NCBI RefSeq assembly: GCF_014873955.1
Contig: NZ_JADBED010000001.1
Location: 1 to 64,000, forward strand
Length of the DNA stretch: 64,000 nucleotides
DNA from: Nesterenkonia lutea
Lineage (GTDB): Bacteria > Actinomycetota > Actinomycetes > Actinomycetales > Micrococcaceae
Direction: 5' to 3'
Shown here piece by piece: positions 22,736 through 30,488 of the stretch. Every line of letters starts with the position of its first letter. The stretch's first letter is position 1. The notes beneath the pieces are model-generated. The model ran no database searches, had not been told where the DNA came from, and worked only from the letters and a program-made list of their open reading frames with translations. The position numbers and the translations under genes are program-made.

Positions 22736-23509
22736 ATGGAACTGAGAGATTCCAGCGCCGTCGTGACCGGCGGTGCTTCAGGCCTCGGCCATGCCGCGGC
22801 CGGGGCGCTGATCGACGCCGGCGCGAGGGTGGTGATCGTGGATCTCCCTGATGTCGCGGGAACTTCCGTCCGCGCAGAGGCTGTAGCGGCCCTCGGCGAG
22901 CGCGCATCCTTCTGGCCAGGCGACATCGCGGATCCTGCCACCAGCCGCGGGGCGGTGGCCGCGGCCGTGCAGCAGGCCCCGCTGCGCGCGGCGGTGAGCT
23001 GCGCGGGGGTGGCCACCCCCGGAAAGCTGTTGGGCAGGGCGGGGCCGCTGTCCTGCGAACAGCTCATGGGTGTGCTGTCGGTCAATGTCGGCGGCACCGT
23101 CAATCTCATGGCCCACGCGGCAGAGGCGATGCGAGACAACGAACTCTCCGGCGGTGACCGCGGCGTCCTGATCAACACGGCCTCGGTGGCCGCCTTCGAA
23201 GGACAGATCGGTCAGATCTCCTACGCCGCATCCAAGGGAGCGGTCGCCTCGCTCACTCTTCCGGCGGCTCGCGAGCTCGCCAGCCTCGCCATCCGGGTCG
23301 TGGCCATCGCGCCGGGGCTCTTTGAGACTCCCATGCTGGCCGGACTGCCGGAGGATGCCCGCGAATCCCTGCGGGCCAAGGCGCTGCACCCCGCGAGGCT
23401 GGGTCGGCCGGAGGACTTCTCTGCTCTGGTCATGCAGATCCTCGCCAATCCCATGCTCAACGGCGAGACCATCCGCCTCGACGGCGCGGTCCGCCTGGAG
23501 CCGAGGTAG
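22736..23509 (+). CDS. Short-chain dehydrogenase/reductase (3-hydroxyacyl-CoA dehydrogenase-like)
   Basis: A 257-residue classical SDR. The cofactor loop is VVTGGASGLGHAAAGALI, with an aspartate after strand 2 (VVIVDLPD) that favours NAD. The catalytic serine lies in INTASVAAFEG, and the active-site pair is Y-A-A-S-K in ISYAASKGAVASLTL. APGLFETPMLAGLP and the ending ETIRLDGAVRLEPR resemble human HSD10-type 3-hydroxy-2-methylbutyryl-CoA dehydrogenases. The substrate is likely a short-chain 3-hydroxyacyl-CoA, by family only. GAAGAGG stands five bases before the ATG; it may be co-transcribed with the LytR_C gene. Confidence 0.88.
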   Translation: MELRDSSAVVTGGASGLGHAAAGALIDAGARVVIVDLPDVAGTSVRAEAVAALGERASFWPGDIADPATSRGAVAAAVQQAPLRAAVSCAGVATPGKLLGRAGPLSCEQLMGVLSVNVGGTVNLMAHAAEAMRDNELSGGDRGVLINTASVAAFEGQIGQISYAASKGAVASLTLPAARELASLAIRVVAIAPGLFETPMLAGLPEDARESLRAKALHPARLGRPEDFSALVMQILANPMLNGETIRLDGAVRLEPR

Positions 23510-23539
23510 GGCTTGGGCCCTCGCCGGAGATCGTCCGGT

Positions 23540-23575
23540 CACCGGGTCGATCACCGGGTCGATCGCCGGGTCAAT
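23540..23575. repeat. Three imperfect 12-bp tandem repeats
   Basis: Two exact copies of CACCGGGTCGAT (23540-23551 and 23552-23563) and one variant CGCCGGGTCAAT (23564-23575). They sit in the 125-base gap between the converging SDR and pobA genes. Confidence 0.85.
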
Positions 23576-23634
23576 CACGTGTCGATCGTCGGGATTCTGG
23601 CGACCGGTCCGGTGCGGTCCTGCAGGTGGTGGGC

Positions 23635-24903
23635 TCAGTCGCTCCAGCCGGTGTAGGAGTCGGCGAAGTAGGCCCGCCCATGGACCGAATCGGTGATGGC
23701 GTCGAACTCTCCGCGGCGCCGCTTATGCGTGAAGGAAGTCTCCTCGGGCTGTCGGTGCAGCAGGTTGGTGGCCCAGTAGGAGAAGTTCTGCGCTTTCCAG
23801 ACCCGGTCCAGCGCGGTGCGCGAATACCGGCGCAGCGGCTCGGGGGTCTCGACGGTCACCGCGGTTGCGGCGACATCTGAGGACGCAGCAGTCTCGTCTG
23901 ACGCATCCGCGACGCCGGCATGGGTGCGCAGCTCCGTGATGAACTCCTCCACCCGGGGCACCAGAGCTCGTACATCGGAGAACGCCAGGTTCAGTCCCTT
24001 GGCGCCGGTGGGCGGCACGGTATGGCCGGCGTCTCCGGCCAGAGCCAGACGGCCGTGACTCAGCGGGTCACAGACATAGGACCGGAACGGCAGGACGGTC
24101 TTCTCGATGATGGGTCCGCGCTTGAGCTGGACCCCGTCCTCAGCGCCCAGGACCTGCTGGATGTGATCGAAGATCGCCTCCTCGCTCCAGGCCTCCGGAT
24201 CGGTGTCCGGATCACATTGGAAGTACATGCGCTGGACGGTCTCATTGCGCTGGGAGATCAGCGCGAAGCCGATCTCGGAGTTCGCATAGATCAGCTCCGG
24301 AGCGGTGGGAGGGGCCTCGCAGAGGATGCCGAACCAGGCGAAGGGGTAGGAGGTGAAATGATCCGTCCGGATGTCCTCGGGGATGAGCTTGCGGCACATG
24401 GAGCGGGAACCGTCCGTGCCGATGATCAGATCAGCCTCGATCCGGCGAGCGCGGCCCTGCGCGTCGGTGAAGCTGATCCGCGGCGCAGCGGTCTCGATCC
24501 CCTCCACCGCGGTCTCGGTCACGGACCAGTGGATCTCGCCGCTCTCGCGCTGCCAGGCGGTGGCAAGATCATGGAAGACCTCATTCTGCGGGTAGAGCCA
24601 AACCGATCGGCCCACCAGCGCCTGGAAGTCGATGCGTCGCTGGATCCCGTCGAAGCTGAGCACGGTGCCCTCATGCTCGTGCCCGTGAGTCAGCACCCGG
24701 GAGTCCACTTCGGCCTCCACGAGCATGTTCACGGTGGGGGCCTCGAGGATTCCGGCCCGCTGGGTATGGCGGATCGTCTCCTCGGAGCGGGATTCGATCA
24801 CCGCCGCGCTGATGCCGCGGCGCTTCAGCAGCAGCGCGGTCATCAGACCGGCGGGGCCGCCACCGACGATGCCCACATCGACCCGGGTGGTGTGCTCGGT
24901 CAT
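23635..24903 (-). CDS. pobA: 4-hydroxybenzoate 3-monooxygenase
   Basis: FAD-dependent flavin hydroxylase that turns 4-hydroxybenzoate into protocatechuate using NAD(P)H and O2. The 422-residue protein shows the FAD loop VGGGPAGLMTALLLKRRG, the FAD-binding GDAGHTVPPTGAKGLNLAFSD, and substrate residues corresponding to Tyr201, Ser212 and Arg214 of the Pseudomonas enzyme (IYANS; ALISQRNE). It is longer than the usual 390-odd residues because of an Ala/Ser/Thr-rich insert of about 27 residues before RRYSRTALDRVWKAQ. GAAGGAG stands five bases before the ATG. It lies next to the pca genes that degrade its product. Confidence 0.94.
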   Translation of the reverse strand: MTEHTTRVDVGIVGGGPAGLMTALLLKRRGISAAVIESRSEETIRHTQRAGILEAPTVNMLVEAEVDSRVLTHGHEHEGTVLSFDGIQRRIDFQALVGRSVWLYPQNEVFHDLATAWQRESGEIHWSVTETAVEGIETAAPRISFTDAQGRARRIEADLIIGTDGSRSMCRKLIPEDIRTDHFTSYPFAWFGILCEAPPTAPELIYANSEIGFALISQRNETVQRMYFQCDPDTDPEAWSEEAIFDHIQQVLGAEDGVQLKRGPIIEKTVLPFRSYVCDPLSHGRLALAGDAGHTVPPTGAKGLNLAFSDVRALVPRVEEFITELRTHAGVADASDETAASSDVAATAVTVETPEPLRRYSRTALDRVWKAQNFSYWATNLLHRQPEETSFTHKRRRGEFDAITDSVHGRAYFADSYTGWSD

Positions 24904-24986
24904 GAGTCTCCTTCTCGACCGGCTCGGTTCCGAGCCGCGTAGAGCACAGTCTGCTCAGCTTCTGTGCCCAGCGCCACAAGGATCTC

Positions 24987-24998
24987 ATTGAATGCAAT
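24987..24998. promoter_or_regulatory. Candidate operator upstream of pobA
   Basis: ATTGAATGCAAT, with arms ATTG and CAAT around four bases, lies 84 bases before the pobA start. A near copy (ATTGAATGGCAAT) precedes pcaH at 26682-26694, which suggests a shared binding site for one of the two IclR regulators. No binding data; inference from similarity. Confidence 0.45.
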
Positions 24999-25067
24999 AA
25001 GTGGTGGACGAGCTGAGCCGCCCCTGGGGAGAAGTCCTCGCTGGAGAAGCCCTCGCGGCCGAGGGCC

Positions 25068-25106
25068 GCACCGGATCCTCGCACCGGATCCTCGCACCGG
25101 ATCCTC
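25068..25106. repeat. Three perfect 13-bp tandem repeats upstream of pobA
   Basis: Three uninterrupted copies of GCACCGGATCCTC (25068-25080, 25081-25093, 25094-25106). Each contains the palindrome GGATCC. They lie just after the stop of the IclR gene and about 165 bases before pobA, both on the minus strand. Confidence 0.9.
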
Positions 25107-25119
25107 GCGCCGGCGCGCC

Positions 25120-25869
25120 TCAGTTCTGCCCGCTGATCTCGCGCTGGATGCCCCGTGCCGCGATCTGGAGCATCTGCACCCAGGGAGCGGGGCGACGGGC
25201 GACGTCGTCGTCGTCGGTGACCACGCCCAGGGCCGCGACCACGGCGCGGCCGCGCTGCCGGACGGGCACCGCGATGCCGGTCACCTCGGGCTCGATGACC
25301 CCGGTCTGTGCGCAGTAGCCCTGCTGGCGGACCTGTTCGAGCCGGTCCTCCGCGATGGTCGGAGTCCCCCCGGGGACTTTCTCGTCGTGGTGGCTGCGGT
25401 AGAACATTCGAAACTCGGCCGAGGCATGGGCGAGCAGCACGATCCCTGTCGCGGAGACATGCAGCGGCAGTCGGCCGGCCACTCCGCCGTGGATCCGGGG
25501 GGCCTCGCGCGCGGAGAGCCGATCCACAAAGAGCACCTCGTGCCCCTCGATCACGCCGAGCTGGACATGCTGTCCCATCACCGCCTGCACATCCGAGAGG
25601 TGGGGCCTGGCTCGTACTGCCAGCCGCATCGTCGGAGCCGAGCGGTTGGTCATCTCCCAGAGGCGCGTGCCGATGATATATCCGCCCGGAAGGGACTCCA
25701 GCCAGCCCAGCTCGGCCATGTCTCGGCACAGCCGGTGCGCAGTGGCGGGCGGGAGCCCCGTGCGCCGGGAGATCTCGGCGGCGCTGAGCAGGCTCTCGGC
25801 CGCGGAGAAGGTGGAGAGCACCCGGTCGAGCCGGGTGAGCACCGAGTCGCCGGTGGAGGAGTTCGCCAT
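25120..25869 (-). CDS. IclR-family regulator (pob/pca cluster, minus strand)
   Basis: A 249-residue IclR regulator. The winged-helix domain includes LLSAAEISRRTGLPPATAHR, and the effector domain contains VSATGIVLLAHAS and ends with WVQMLQIAARGIQREIS. In other bacteria IclR members (PcaR, PcaU, PobR) respond to 4-hydroxybenzoate, protocatechuate or 3-oxoadipate, so it probably controls pobA or pca. It is transcribed towards pobA with a 216-base gap. It is divergent from a second IclR gene whose protein starts almost identically (MANSS-GD-VL-R), evidence of a local duplication. I cannot say which ligand each senses. Confidence 0.88.
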   Translation of the reverse strand: MANSSTGDSVLTRLDRVLSTFSAAESLLSAAEISRRTGLPPATAHRLCRDMAELGWLESLPGGYIIGTRLWEMTNRSAPTMRLAVRARPHLSDVQAVMGQHVQLGVIEGHEVLFVDRLSAREAPRIHGGVAGRLPLHVSATGIVLLAHASAEFRMFYRSHHDEKVPGGTPTIAEDRLEQVRQQGYCAQTGVIEPEVTGIAVPVRQRGRAVVAALGVVTDDDDVARRPAPWVQMLQIAARGIQREISGQN

Positions 25870-25942
25870 GAGTCACATGCTAGCTTTCGCCCGCACAGGA
25901 CCGTGGGGGCGCAGGGGGAGGGTCCCGAGTACGCTGGGCGGC

Positions 25943-26686
25943 ATGGCGAATTCGTCCAGCGGTGACGCAGTGCTGGACCGCGCGATGCGGCTGCTGGCGG
26001 TGCTCGAGACCCGACCGAGTCTGCCCGCCGGCGAGCTGATCGCTGCCGCAGGCCTGCCGAGGACCACCGGATATCGGCTCGTCCGTCAGATGCGTGCGAT
26101 GGGACTGCTCAGCAGCACGGCCTCGGGGGAGATGGTCCTGGGCCAGCGACTCTGGGAGATCGCGCAGAGCACCCCGATCAGCCGCACGCTGCGCGCCGCC
26201 GCGCTGCCCTTCATGCACGACGTCAACGCGGTGGTGCGCCAGACCACCCAGCTCGCTGTCCTCGACGGACAGGGGGTGCTGATCGTGGAGCGGCTCTCGC
26301 GCCATGGGGCGGTCGCCAACCCCGCCGAGGTGGCCACCACCATGCCGGCCGAGCTCACCTCCATGGGTCACGTGCTGCTCGCCCACTCGCCGGCGCATGT
26401 CGTGGAGAGCTGGTGGGCGCCGCGGCAGAAGCTGATCGCCCAGACGCGTCCGCAGCTGCGGCAGGAGCTGGCCGAGGCGCGGACCCGCGGGCACGCCCGG
26501 GTGGCCGGGGTGATCAACGCCGAGACGGCGGGAGTGTCGGTGCCGGTGCTGGACGCCGCAGGACATGCGGTGGCGGCGCTGACCGTGGTGGTGCCCCGGG
26601 ACTCACCAGAGATCCCCCAGTTTCTGATGGCGCTGCAGACCGCCGGTCGCGGAATCAGCCGCGCCATCGAAGGGATGGACCATTGA
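25943..26686 (+). CDS. IclR-family regulator (pca cluster, plus strand)
   Basis: A 247-residue IclR regulator: helix-turn-helix LPAGELIAAAGLPRTTGYRL, then an effector domain with TSMGHVLLAHSPAHV and the ending FLMALQTAGRGISRAIEG. It reads directly into pcaHGBDC, 107 bases upstream of pcaH, and its stop codon lies inside a palindrome that may be an operator. Only 73 bases separate its start from that of the divergent paralogue. Control of protocatechuate degradation is inferred from position. The ATG at 25943 was chosen over upstream frames because it aligns with the paralogue start. Confidence 0.88.
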   Translation: MANSSSGDAVLDRAMRLLAVLETRPSLPAGELIAAAGLPRTTGYRLVRQMRAMGLLSSTASGEMVLGQRLWEIAQSTPISRTLRAAALPFMHDVNAVVRQTTQLAVLDGQGVLIVERLSRHGAVANPAEVATTMPAELTSMGHVLLAHSPAHVVESWWAPRQKLIAQTRPQLRQELAEARTRGHARVAGVINAETAGVSVPVLDAAGHAVAALTVVVPRDSPEIPQFLMALQTAGRGISRAIEGMDH

Positions 26687-26696
26687 ATGGCAATGG
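26680..26696. promoter_or_regulatory. Candidate operator upstream of pcaH
   Basis: CCATTG-AATGG-CAATGG, a perfect 6-bp inverted repeat with a five-base spacer, spans the stop codon of the upstream IclR gene and lies about 100 bases before pcaH. A related palindrome stands before pobA. Confidence 0.5.
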
Positions 26697-26793
26697 TGTG
26701 GCGGTTCGGCCGCACCGACCGGCAGACTGAGTGAGAACCACGTCACACCTCGGCGCACCTGCGCTGCCGACCCCTTCAAGGAGCGAGAGTCTC

Positions 26794-27591
26794 ATGGCTC
26801 ACAAGAGCACGCATCCGGACGCAGCCGTGAACTCCCAGGCGGAGATCGACGCCGAGGTCTCAGGCATCCACAGCGCCTACCGGGCCCAGCGGGACGGCGG
26901 AGGCGAGGAGGAGACGAACGCCCGGCTCAACTTCCCGCCCTATCGCAGCTCCCTGCTGCGGCACCCCACCAAGTCGCTGCACCACGCGGATCCTGAGGGC
27001 ATCGAGCTCTACAGCCCGGCCTTCGGCCACCGCGACGTCTCCCCGGTGGAGGCGGATCTGACCATCCAGCACAATGGCGAGCCCATCGGTGAGCGCATCA
27101 TCGTGACCGGTCGCGTCGTCGACGGCGACGGCCGCCCGGTGGCGGGTCAGCTCGTGGAGATGTGGCAGGCCAATGCGGCGGGGCGCTACATGCACAAGCG
27201 CGATCAGCATCCTGCCCCGCTGGACCCCAACTTCACCGGGGTGGGACGCACCCTCACCGGCCCCGGCGGAGAATACAGCTTCACCACGATCAAACCGGCG
27301 CCCTACCCGTGGAAGAACCACCACAACGCCTGGCGCTCGGCGCACATCCACTTCTCGCTGTTCGGCACCGACTTCACTCAGCGGATCGTGACCCAGATGT
27401 ACTTCCCCGGGGACCCGATTTTCGATCTGGACCCGATCTACCAGTCCATTACCGACCAGGCCGCTCGTGACCGCCTGGTCGCCACCTACGACCACTCCGT
27501 CTCCCAGCACGAGTGGAACACCGGCTACCGTTGGGACATCGTCCTCTCCGGCAGCAACCGGACATGGGCCGAAGAGGACGAGGAGCACTGA
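26794..27591 (+). CDS. pcaH: Protocatechuate 3,4-dioxygenase beta subunit
   Basis: The iron-bearing subunit of the intradiol dioxygenase that opens protocatechuate to 3-carboxy-cis,cis-muconate. The 265-residue protein shows the ferric ligands: a tyrosine in AGRYMHKRDQH, the tyrosine of APYPWKNHHN, and the two histidines of SAHIHFSLFG. EMWQANAAGRY and MYFPGDPIFDLDPI are further family blocks. AAGGAG lies eleven bases before the ATG at 26794. First gene of the pcaHGBDC run. Confidence 0.96.
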   Translation: MAHKSTHPDAAVNSQAEIDAEVSGIHSAYRAQRDGGGEEETNARLNFPPYRSSLLRHPTKSLHHADPEGIELYSPAFGHRDVSPVEADLTIQHNGEPIGERIIVTGRVVDGDGRPVAGQLVEMWQANAAGRYMHKRDQHPAPLDPNFTGVGRTLTGPGGEYSFTTIKPAPYPWKNHHNAWRSAHIHFSLFGTDFTQRIVTQMYFPGDPIFDLDPIYQSITDQAARDRLVATYDHSVSQHEWNTGYRWDIVLSGSNRTWAEEDEEH

Positions 27592-27593
27592 TC

Positions 27594-28175
27594 ATGAAGC
27601 TGACACCGACCCCCGCCCAGACCGTGGGCCCGTTCTTCGGGTACGCCCTGCCGTATGTCGGCGGCGCGGCCCTGGTCGACCGCACCCACCCCGGCGCGCT
27701 CCGCCTCCACGGCACCGTCTACGACGGCGACGGCGCGCCGATCCCTGATGCCATGATCGAACTCTGGCAGCCGGACCAGCAGGGGCGGGTCTCTCAGGAG
27801 CCCGGTTCGCTGCGCCGGGACGGCTACACCTTCACCGGTTGGGGCCGCGCGGCTGTGGACATGGTCGGGCACTACTCCTTCACCACGGTGGAGCCCGGGA
27901 GCATGGGAGAGGGACGCGCGCCGTACTTTCTGCTGACCGTCTTCGGGCGCGGGCTCATGGACCGGCTGTTCACCCGCGTCTATCTGCCTGAGTCCAGCGC
28001 GGCGCTCGAGCAGGACAGCCTGCTGGCCTCGGTGCCGGAGAGTCGCCGCAGCACGCTGCTGGCCACCCGGGAATCTGGCGGAGACCTGCGCTTCGACATC
28101 CACCTGCAGGGAGAGCTCGAAACGGTCTTCCTGGCCTACCCCAACACCCCGCAGGTCACCGGACCGGTGGACTGA
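27594..28175 (+). CDS. pcaG: Protocatechuate 3,4-dioxygenase alpha subunit
   Basis: The non-iron partner of PcaH, which shapes the substrate pocket of the heteromer. The 193-residue protein begins with the family motif PTPAQTVGPFFGYAL, and contains IELWQPDQQGRVS and the typical LLTVFGRGLMDRLFTRVYLPE. It starts two bases after the pcaH stop, so translation is probably coupled and gives equal amounts of the two subunits. Confidence 0.95.
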   Translation: MKLTPTPAQTVGPFFGYALPYVGGAALVDRTHPGALRLHGTVYDGDGAPIPDAMIELWQPDQQGRVSQEPGSLRRDGYTFTGWGRAAVDMVGHYSFTTVEPGSMGEGRAPYFLLTVFGRGLMDRLFTRVYLPESSAALEQDSLLASVPESRRSTLLATRESGGDLRFDIHLQGELETVFLAYPNTPQVTGPVD

Positions 28176-28198
28176 TCGACAGGAGCGTGCCCCCAGCC

Positions 28199-29674
28199 AT
28201 GACCGGACCCTATGGACTCCTCAGCCCCGTGTGGGCGGCCACATCCACGGCCGAGCTGATGTCGGAGGACTCGGTGCTGCGGGCACTGGTCCGAGTGGAG
28301 GCGGCCTGGGCGCAGACCCTGGTCGAGGCGGGGGAGGCACCGGCCGAGAGCGCCGAGGCGATCCGCCGGATCAGCGTGGACCCGGCCCTCGCCGGTCTGC
28401 GCGCTCAGGACATCGCTGCGGAGGGCACCGGCGGGGGAAACCCGGTCATCCCGATGCTCGCCGCCGTGCGCGACGCGCTGCAGCAGTCCGGTGAATCCGA
28501 TGCCGCGCTGCATCGGGGGGCCACCAGCCAGGACATCTTGGACACCGCTCTGATGCTGCTGATCCGTGAGGCCGTGCAGGGCATCACGGATGATCTCCGG
28601 CGGGCAGGAGCGGCGCTGAGCACCCTCAGCGAGGACCACAGCAGGACCCTGTGTGTGGCTCGTTCGCTGACCCAGCACGCGCTGCCCACCTGTTTCGGTC
28701 TGCGCAGCGCCGGATGGCTCGACGGCGTGACCCAGTCCATGGGCCGACTTGAGACCGCCGCGGCCACACTGCCGCTGCAGTGGGGCGGAGCCGTGGGCAA
28801 CCAGGCCGCGCTGAGCGACTCCGTGGGCTTCGAGCAGGCGGAGCAGATGACCTCGGCCCTGGCGGCTCGGCTCGGGCTGGCGCCCATGCGGCGACCGTGG
28901 CACACCCAGCGCCAGACGATGCTCGACATCGCCGCCGCACTGGCCGCGGTGCTCGCCCAGCTGGGCAAGGCCGCCGGCGATGTGCTGATCCTGCAGCGTC
29001 CTGAGATCGCCGAGGTGCGCGAGCCCCGCACGGCCGGGCGCGGGGGCTCCTCGGCCATGCCGCAGAAGCAGAACCCGGTGCTCTCCACGCTGATCCGCTC
29101 CGCCGCACTCTCCGCGCCCGGCCAGCTGAGCACGCTGTACGTCGCTGCCGCCACTGCCGAGGATGAGCGTCCGGCCGGTGCCTGGCACGCCGAGTGGCCC
29201 AGCCTGGTGGAACTGGTCCGACTGGCCGGAGGAGCCGCCAGTCGAGCCGCCGAGCTCTTCGAAGGGTTCGAGGTCCGCCCAGAGTCCATGCGGGCGAACC
29301 TCGCCCTGAGCGGCGATGCCGTGGTCAGCGAACGTCTGCTGGCGCGGCTGAGCGACTCCTTTCCGGGAGGCAAGTCTGCCCTGCAGCAGCTGCTCAAGCG
29401 CAGCGCCGTCGAAGGGCTTCCGCTGCGAAGCCTGCTCGAGGACCAGCTGGACCCCGCGGTCATCGGTCCGGAAGACCTTGACCAGCTGTTGGACCCGAGA
29501 GAGTATCTCGGCCGCGCCCAGGAGTTCATCGGCACCGCCGTCGCCGACTTCCGCGCGGCGTCCAGCCCGGCGAAGAACGATTCAGCACCAGCCGCCTCGA
29601 CACCAGCCGCCTCGACACCAGCCGCCTCGACACCAGCCGCCTCGACACCAGAAGGAGTCACCGAACATGCCTGA
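28199..29674 (+). CDS. pcaB: 3-carboxy-cis,cis-muconate cycloisomerase
   Basis: Converts 3-carboxymuconate into 4-carboxymuconolactone. The protein of about 491 residues belongs to the fumarase/aspartase superfamily: LHRGATSQDILDTALML (conserved region 2) and the signature GSSAMPQKQNPVLST (region 3) are clear. The ATG at 28199 fits the family N-terminus (TGPYGLLSPVW), with AGGAG 13 bases upstream; a GTG at 28187 is too close to that site. The last 35 or so residues are a non-conserved tail containing four exact AASTP repeats. The 3' end overlaps pcaD by eight bases. Confidence 0.93.
   Translation: MTGPYGLLSPVWAATSTAELMSEDSVLRALVRVEAAWAQTLVEAGEAPAESAEAIRRISVDPALAGLRAQDIAAEGTGGGNPVIPMLAAVRDALQQSGESDAALHRGATSQDILDTALMLLIREAVQGITDDLRRAGAALSTLSEDHSRTLCVARSLTQHALPTCFGLRSAGWLDGVTQSMGRLETAAATLPLQWGGAVGNQAALSDSVGFEQAEQMTSALAARLGLAPMRRPWHTQRQTMLDIAAALAAVLAQLGKAAGDVLILQRPEIAEVREPRTAGRGGSSAMPQKQNPVLSTLIRSAALSAPGQLSTLYVAAATAEDERPAGAWHAEWPSLVELVRLAGGAASRAAELFEGFEVRPESMRANLALSGDAVVSERLLARLSDSFPGGKSALQQLLKRSAVEGLPLRSLLEDQLDPAVIGPEDLDQLLDPREYLGRAQEFIGTAVADFRAASSPAKNDSAPAASTPAASTPAASTPAASTPEGVTEHA
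29591..29650 (+). repeat. Four exact 15-bp tandem repeats inside pcaB
   Basis: Four copies of GCCGCCTCGACACCA in frame encode AASTP four times near the C-terminus of PcaB. The repeat is followed at once by GAAGGAG, the probable ribosome-binding site of pcaD. Confidence 0.95.
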
Positions 29675-30488
29675 GCCCCGTTCTGTCCTCACGCTGACCC
29701 CGCAGCTGCTCACCGGCACCCCTGCGGAGCTCAGCGGCGGAGTGCGCCCGGTCCTGGTGCTGGGTCCCTCGCTGGGCACCAGCGTCGCTGTCCTCTGGGA
29801 TTCCGCCCTGGAGCACCTGGAGGAGCGGTTCACCGTCATCGGCTGGGATCTCCCCGGCCATGCCGAGGCGGAGCCGTTCACTAAGACGTTCGAGATCGCC
29901 GATCTCGCCGACGCGCTGGAGACCCTCGTCGAAGACCTCGGGACAGCGCACGGACTTCCTGCAGAGACGCCGGTCTATGCCGCAGGAGTCTCCATCGCGG
30001 GCACCGTGAGTCTGACCCTGTCCCTGCGCGCCCAGACCCGCTTCACGCGACTGGTGGCGCTGTGCACCGCTGCGCGGATCGGAGACCCGCAGATGTGGGC
30101 GGAGCGGGCGGAGCTGGTCAGCAGCGCCGGGACCCCGACGATGGTGGAGGGTTCGGCGCAGCGCTGGTTCGCCCCGGGATTCATGGCCAGGCAGCCTGCT
30201 GTTGTCACCTCGCTGCTGCGCTCCCTGCAGCACACGGACCGGCATTCCTACGCCCAGGCCTGCCGCGCCCTCGGCCGCTACGACATCACCGCAGAGCTCG
30301 AGGCGATCGCCAGGCCGCTGCTGGTGATCAGCGGCGCAGAAGATCCGGTGTGCCCGCCCAGCGCCGTGCAGGACATCGCAGACACCGGGCTGGCGCAGAC
30401 CGCCGTGCTCGACGGCGTGGCCCACCAGGCCCCGGCCGAAGCCCCCGAAGCCACCGCAGGCCTGCTCAAGGAGTTCCTCAATGACTGA
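29667..30488 (+). CDS. pcaD: 3-oxoadipate enol-lactonase
   Basis: An alpha/beta-hydrolase that opens 3-oxoadipate enol-lactone to 3-oxoadipate. Of its 273 residues, the probable catalytic triad is Ser in GVSIAG, Asp in SGAEDPVCPP and His in DGVAHQAPAE; the order and spacing fit the fold. The nucleophile elbow is G-V-S-I-A rather than the usual G-x-S-x-G. It starts inside the end of pcaB (eight-base overlap) and ends overlapping pcaC by eight bases. Many actinobacteria fuse PcaD and PcaC as PcaL; here they are separate. Confidence 0.9.
   Translation: MPEPRSVLTLTPQLLTGTPAELSGGVRPVLVLGPSLGTSVAVLWDSALEHLEERFTVIGWDLPGHAEAEPFTKTFEIADLADALETLVEDLGTAHGLPAETPVYAAGVSIAGTVSLTLSLRAQTRFTRLVALCTAARIGDPQMWAERAELVSSAGTPTMVEGSAQRWFAPGFMARQPAVVTSLLRSLQHTDRHSYAQACRALGRYDITAELEAIARPLLVISGAEDPVCPPSAVQDIADTGLAQTAVLDGVAHQAPAEAPEATAGLLKEFLND

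Noticed and set aside
24671..25876. 401-residue minus-strand frame overlapping pobA and the IclR gene
   Set aside because: It lies out of frame over two well-supported genes and the tandem repeat, with Arg/Gly-rich composition and no domain.
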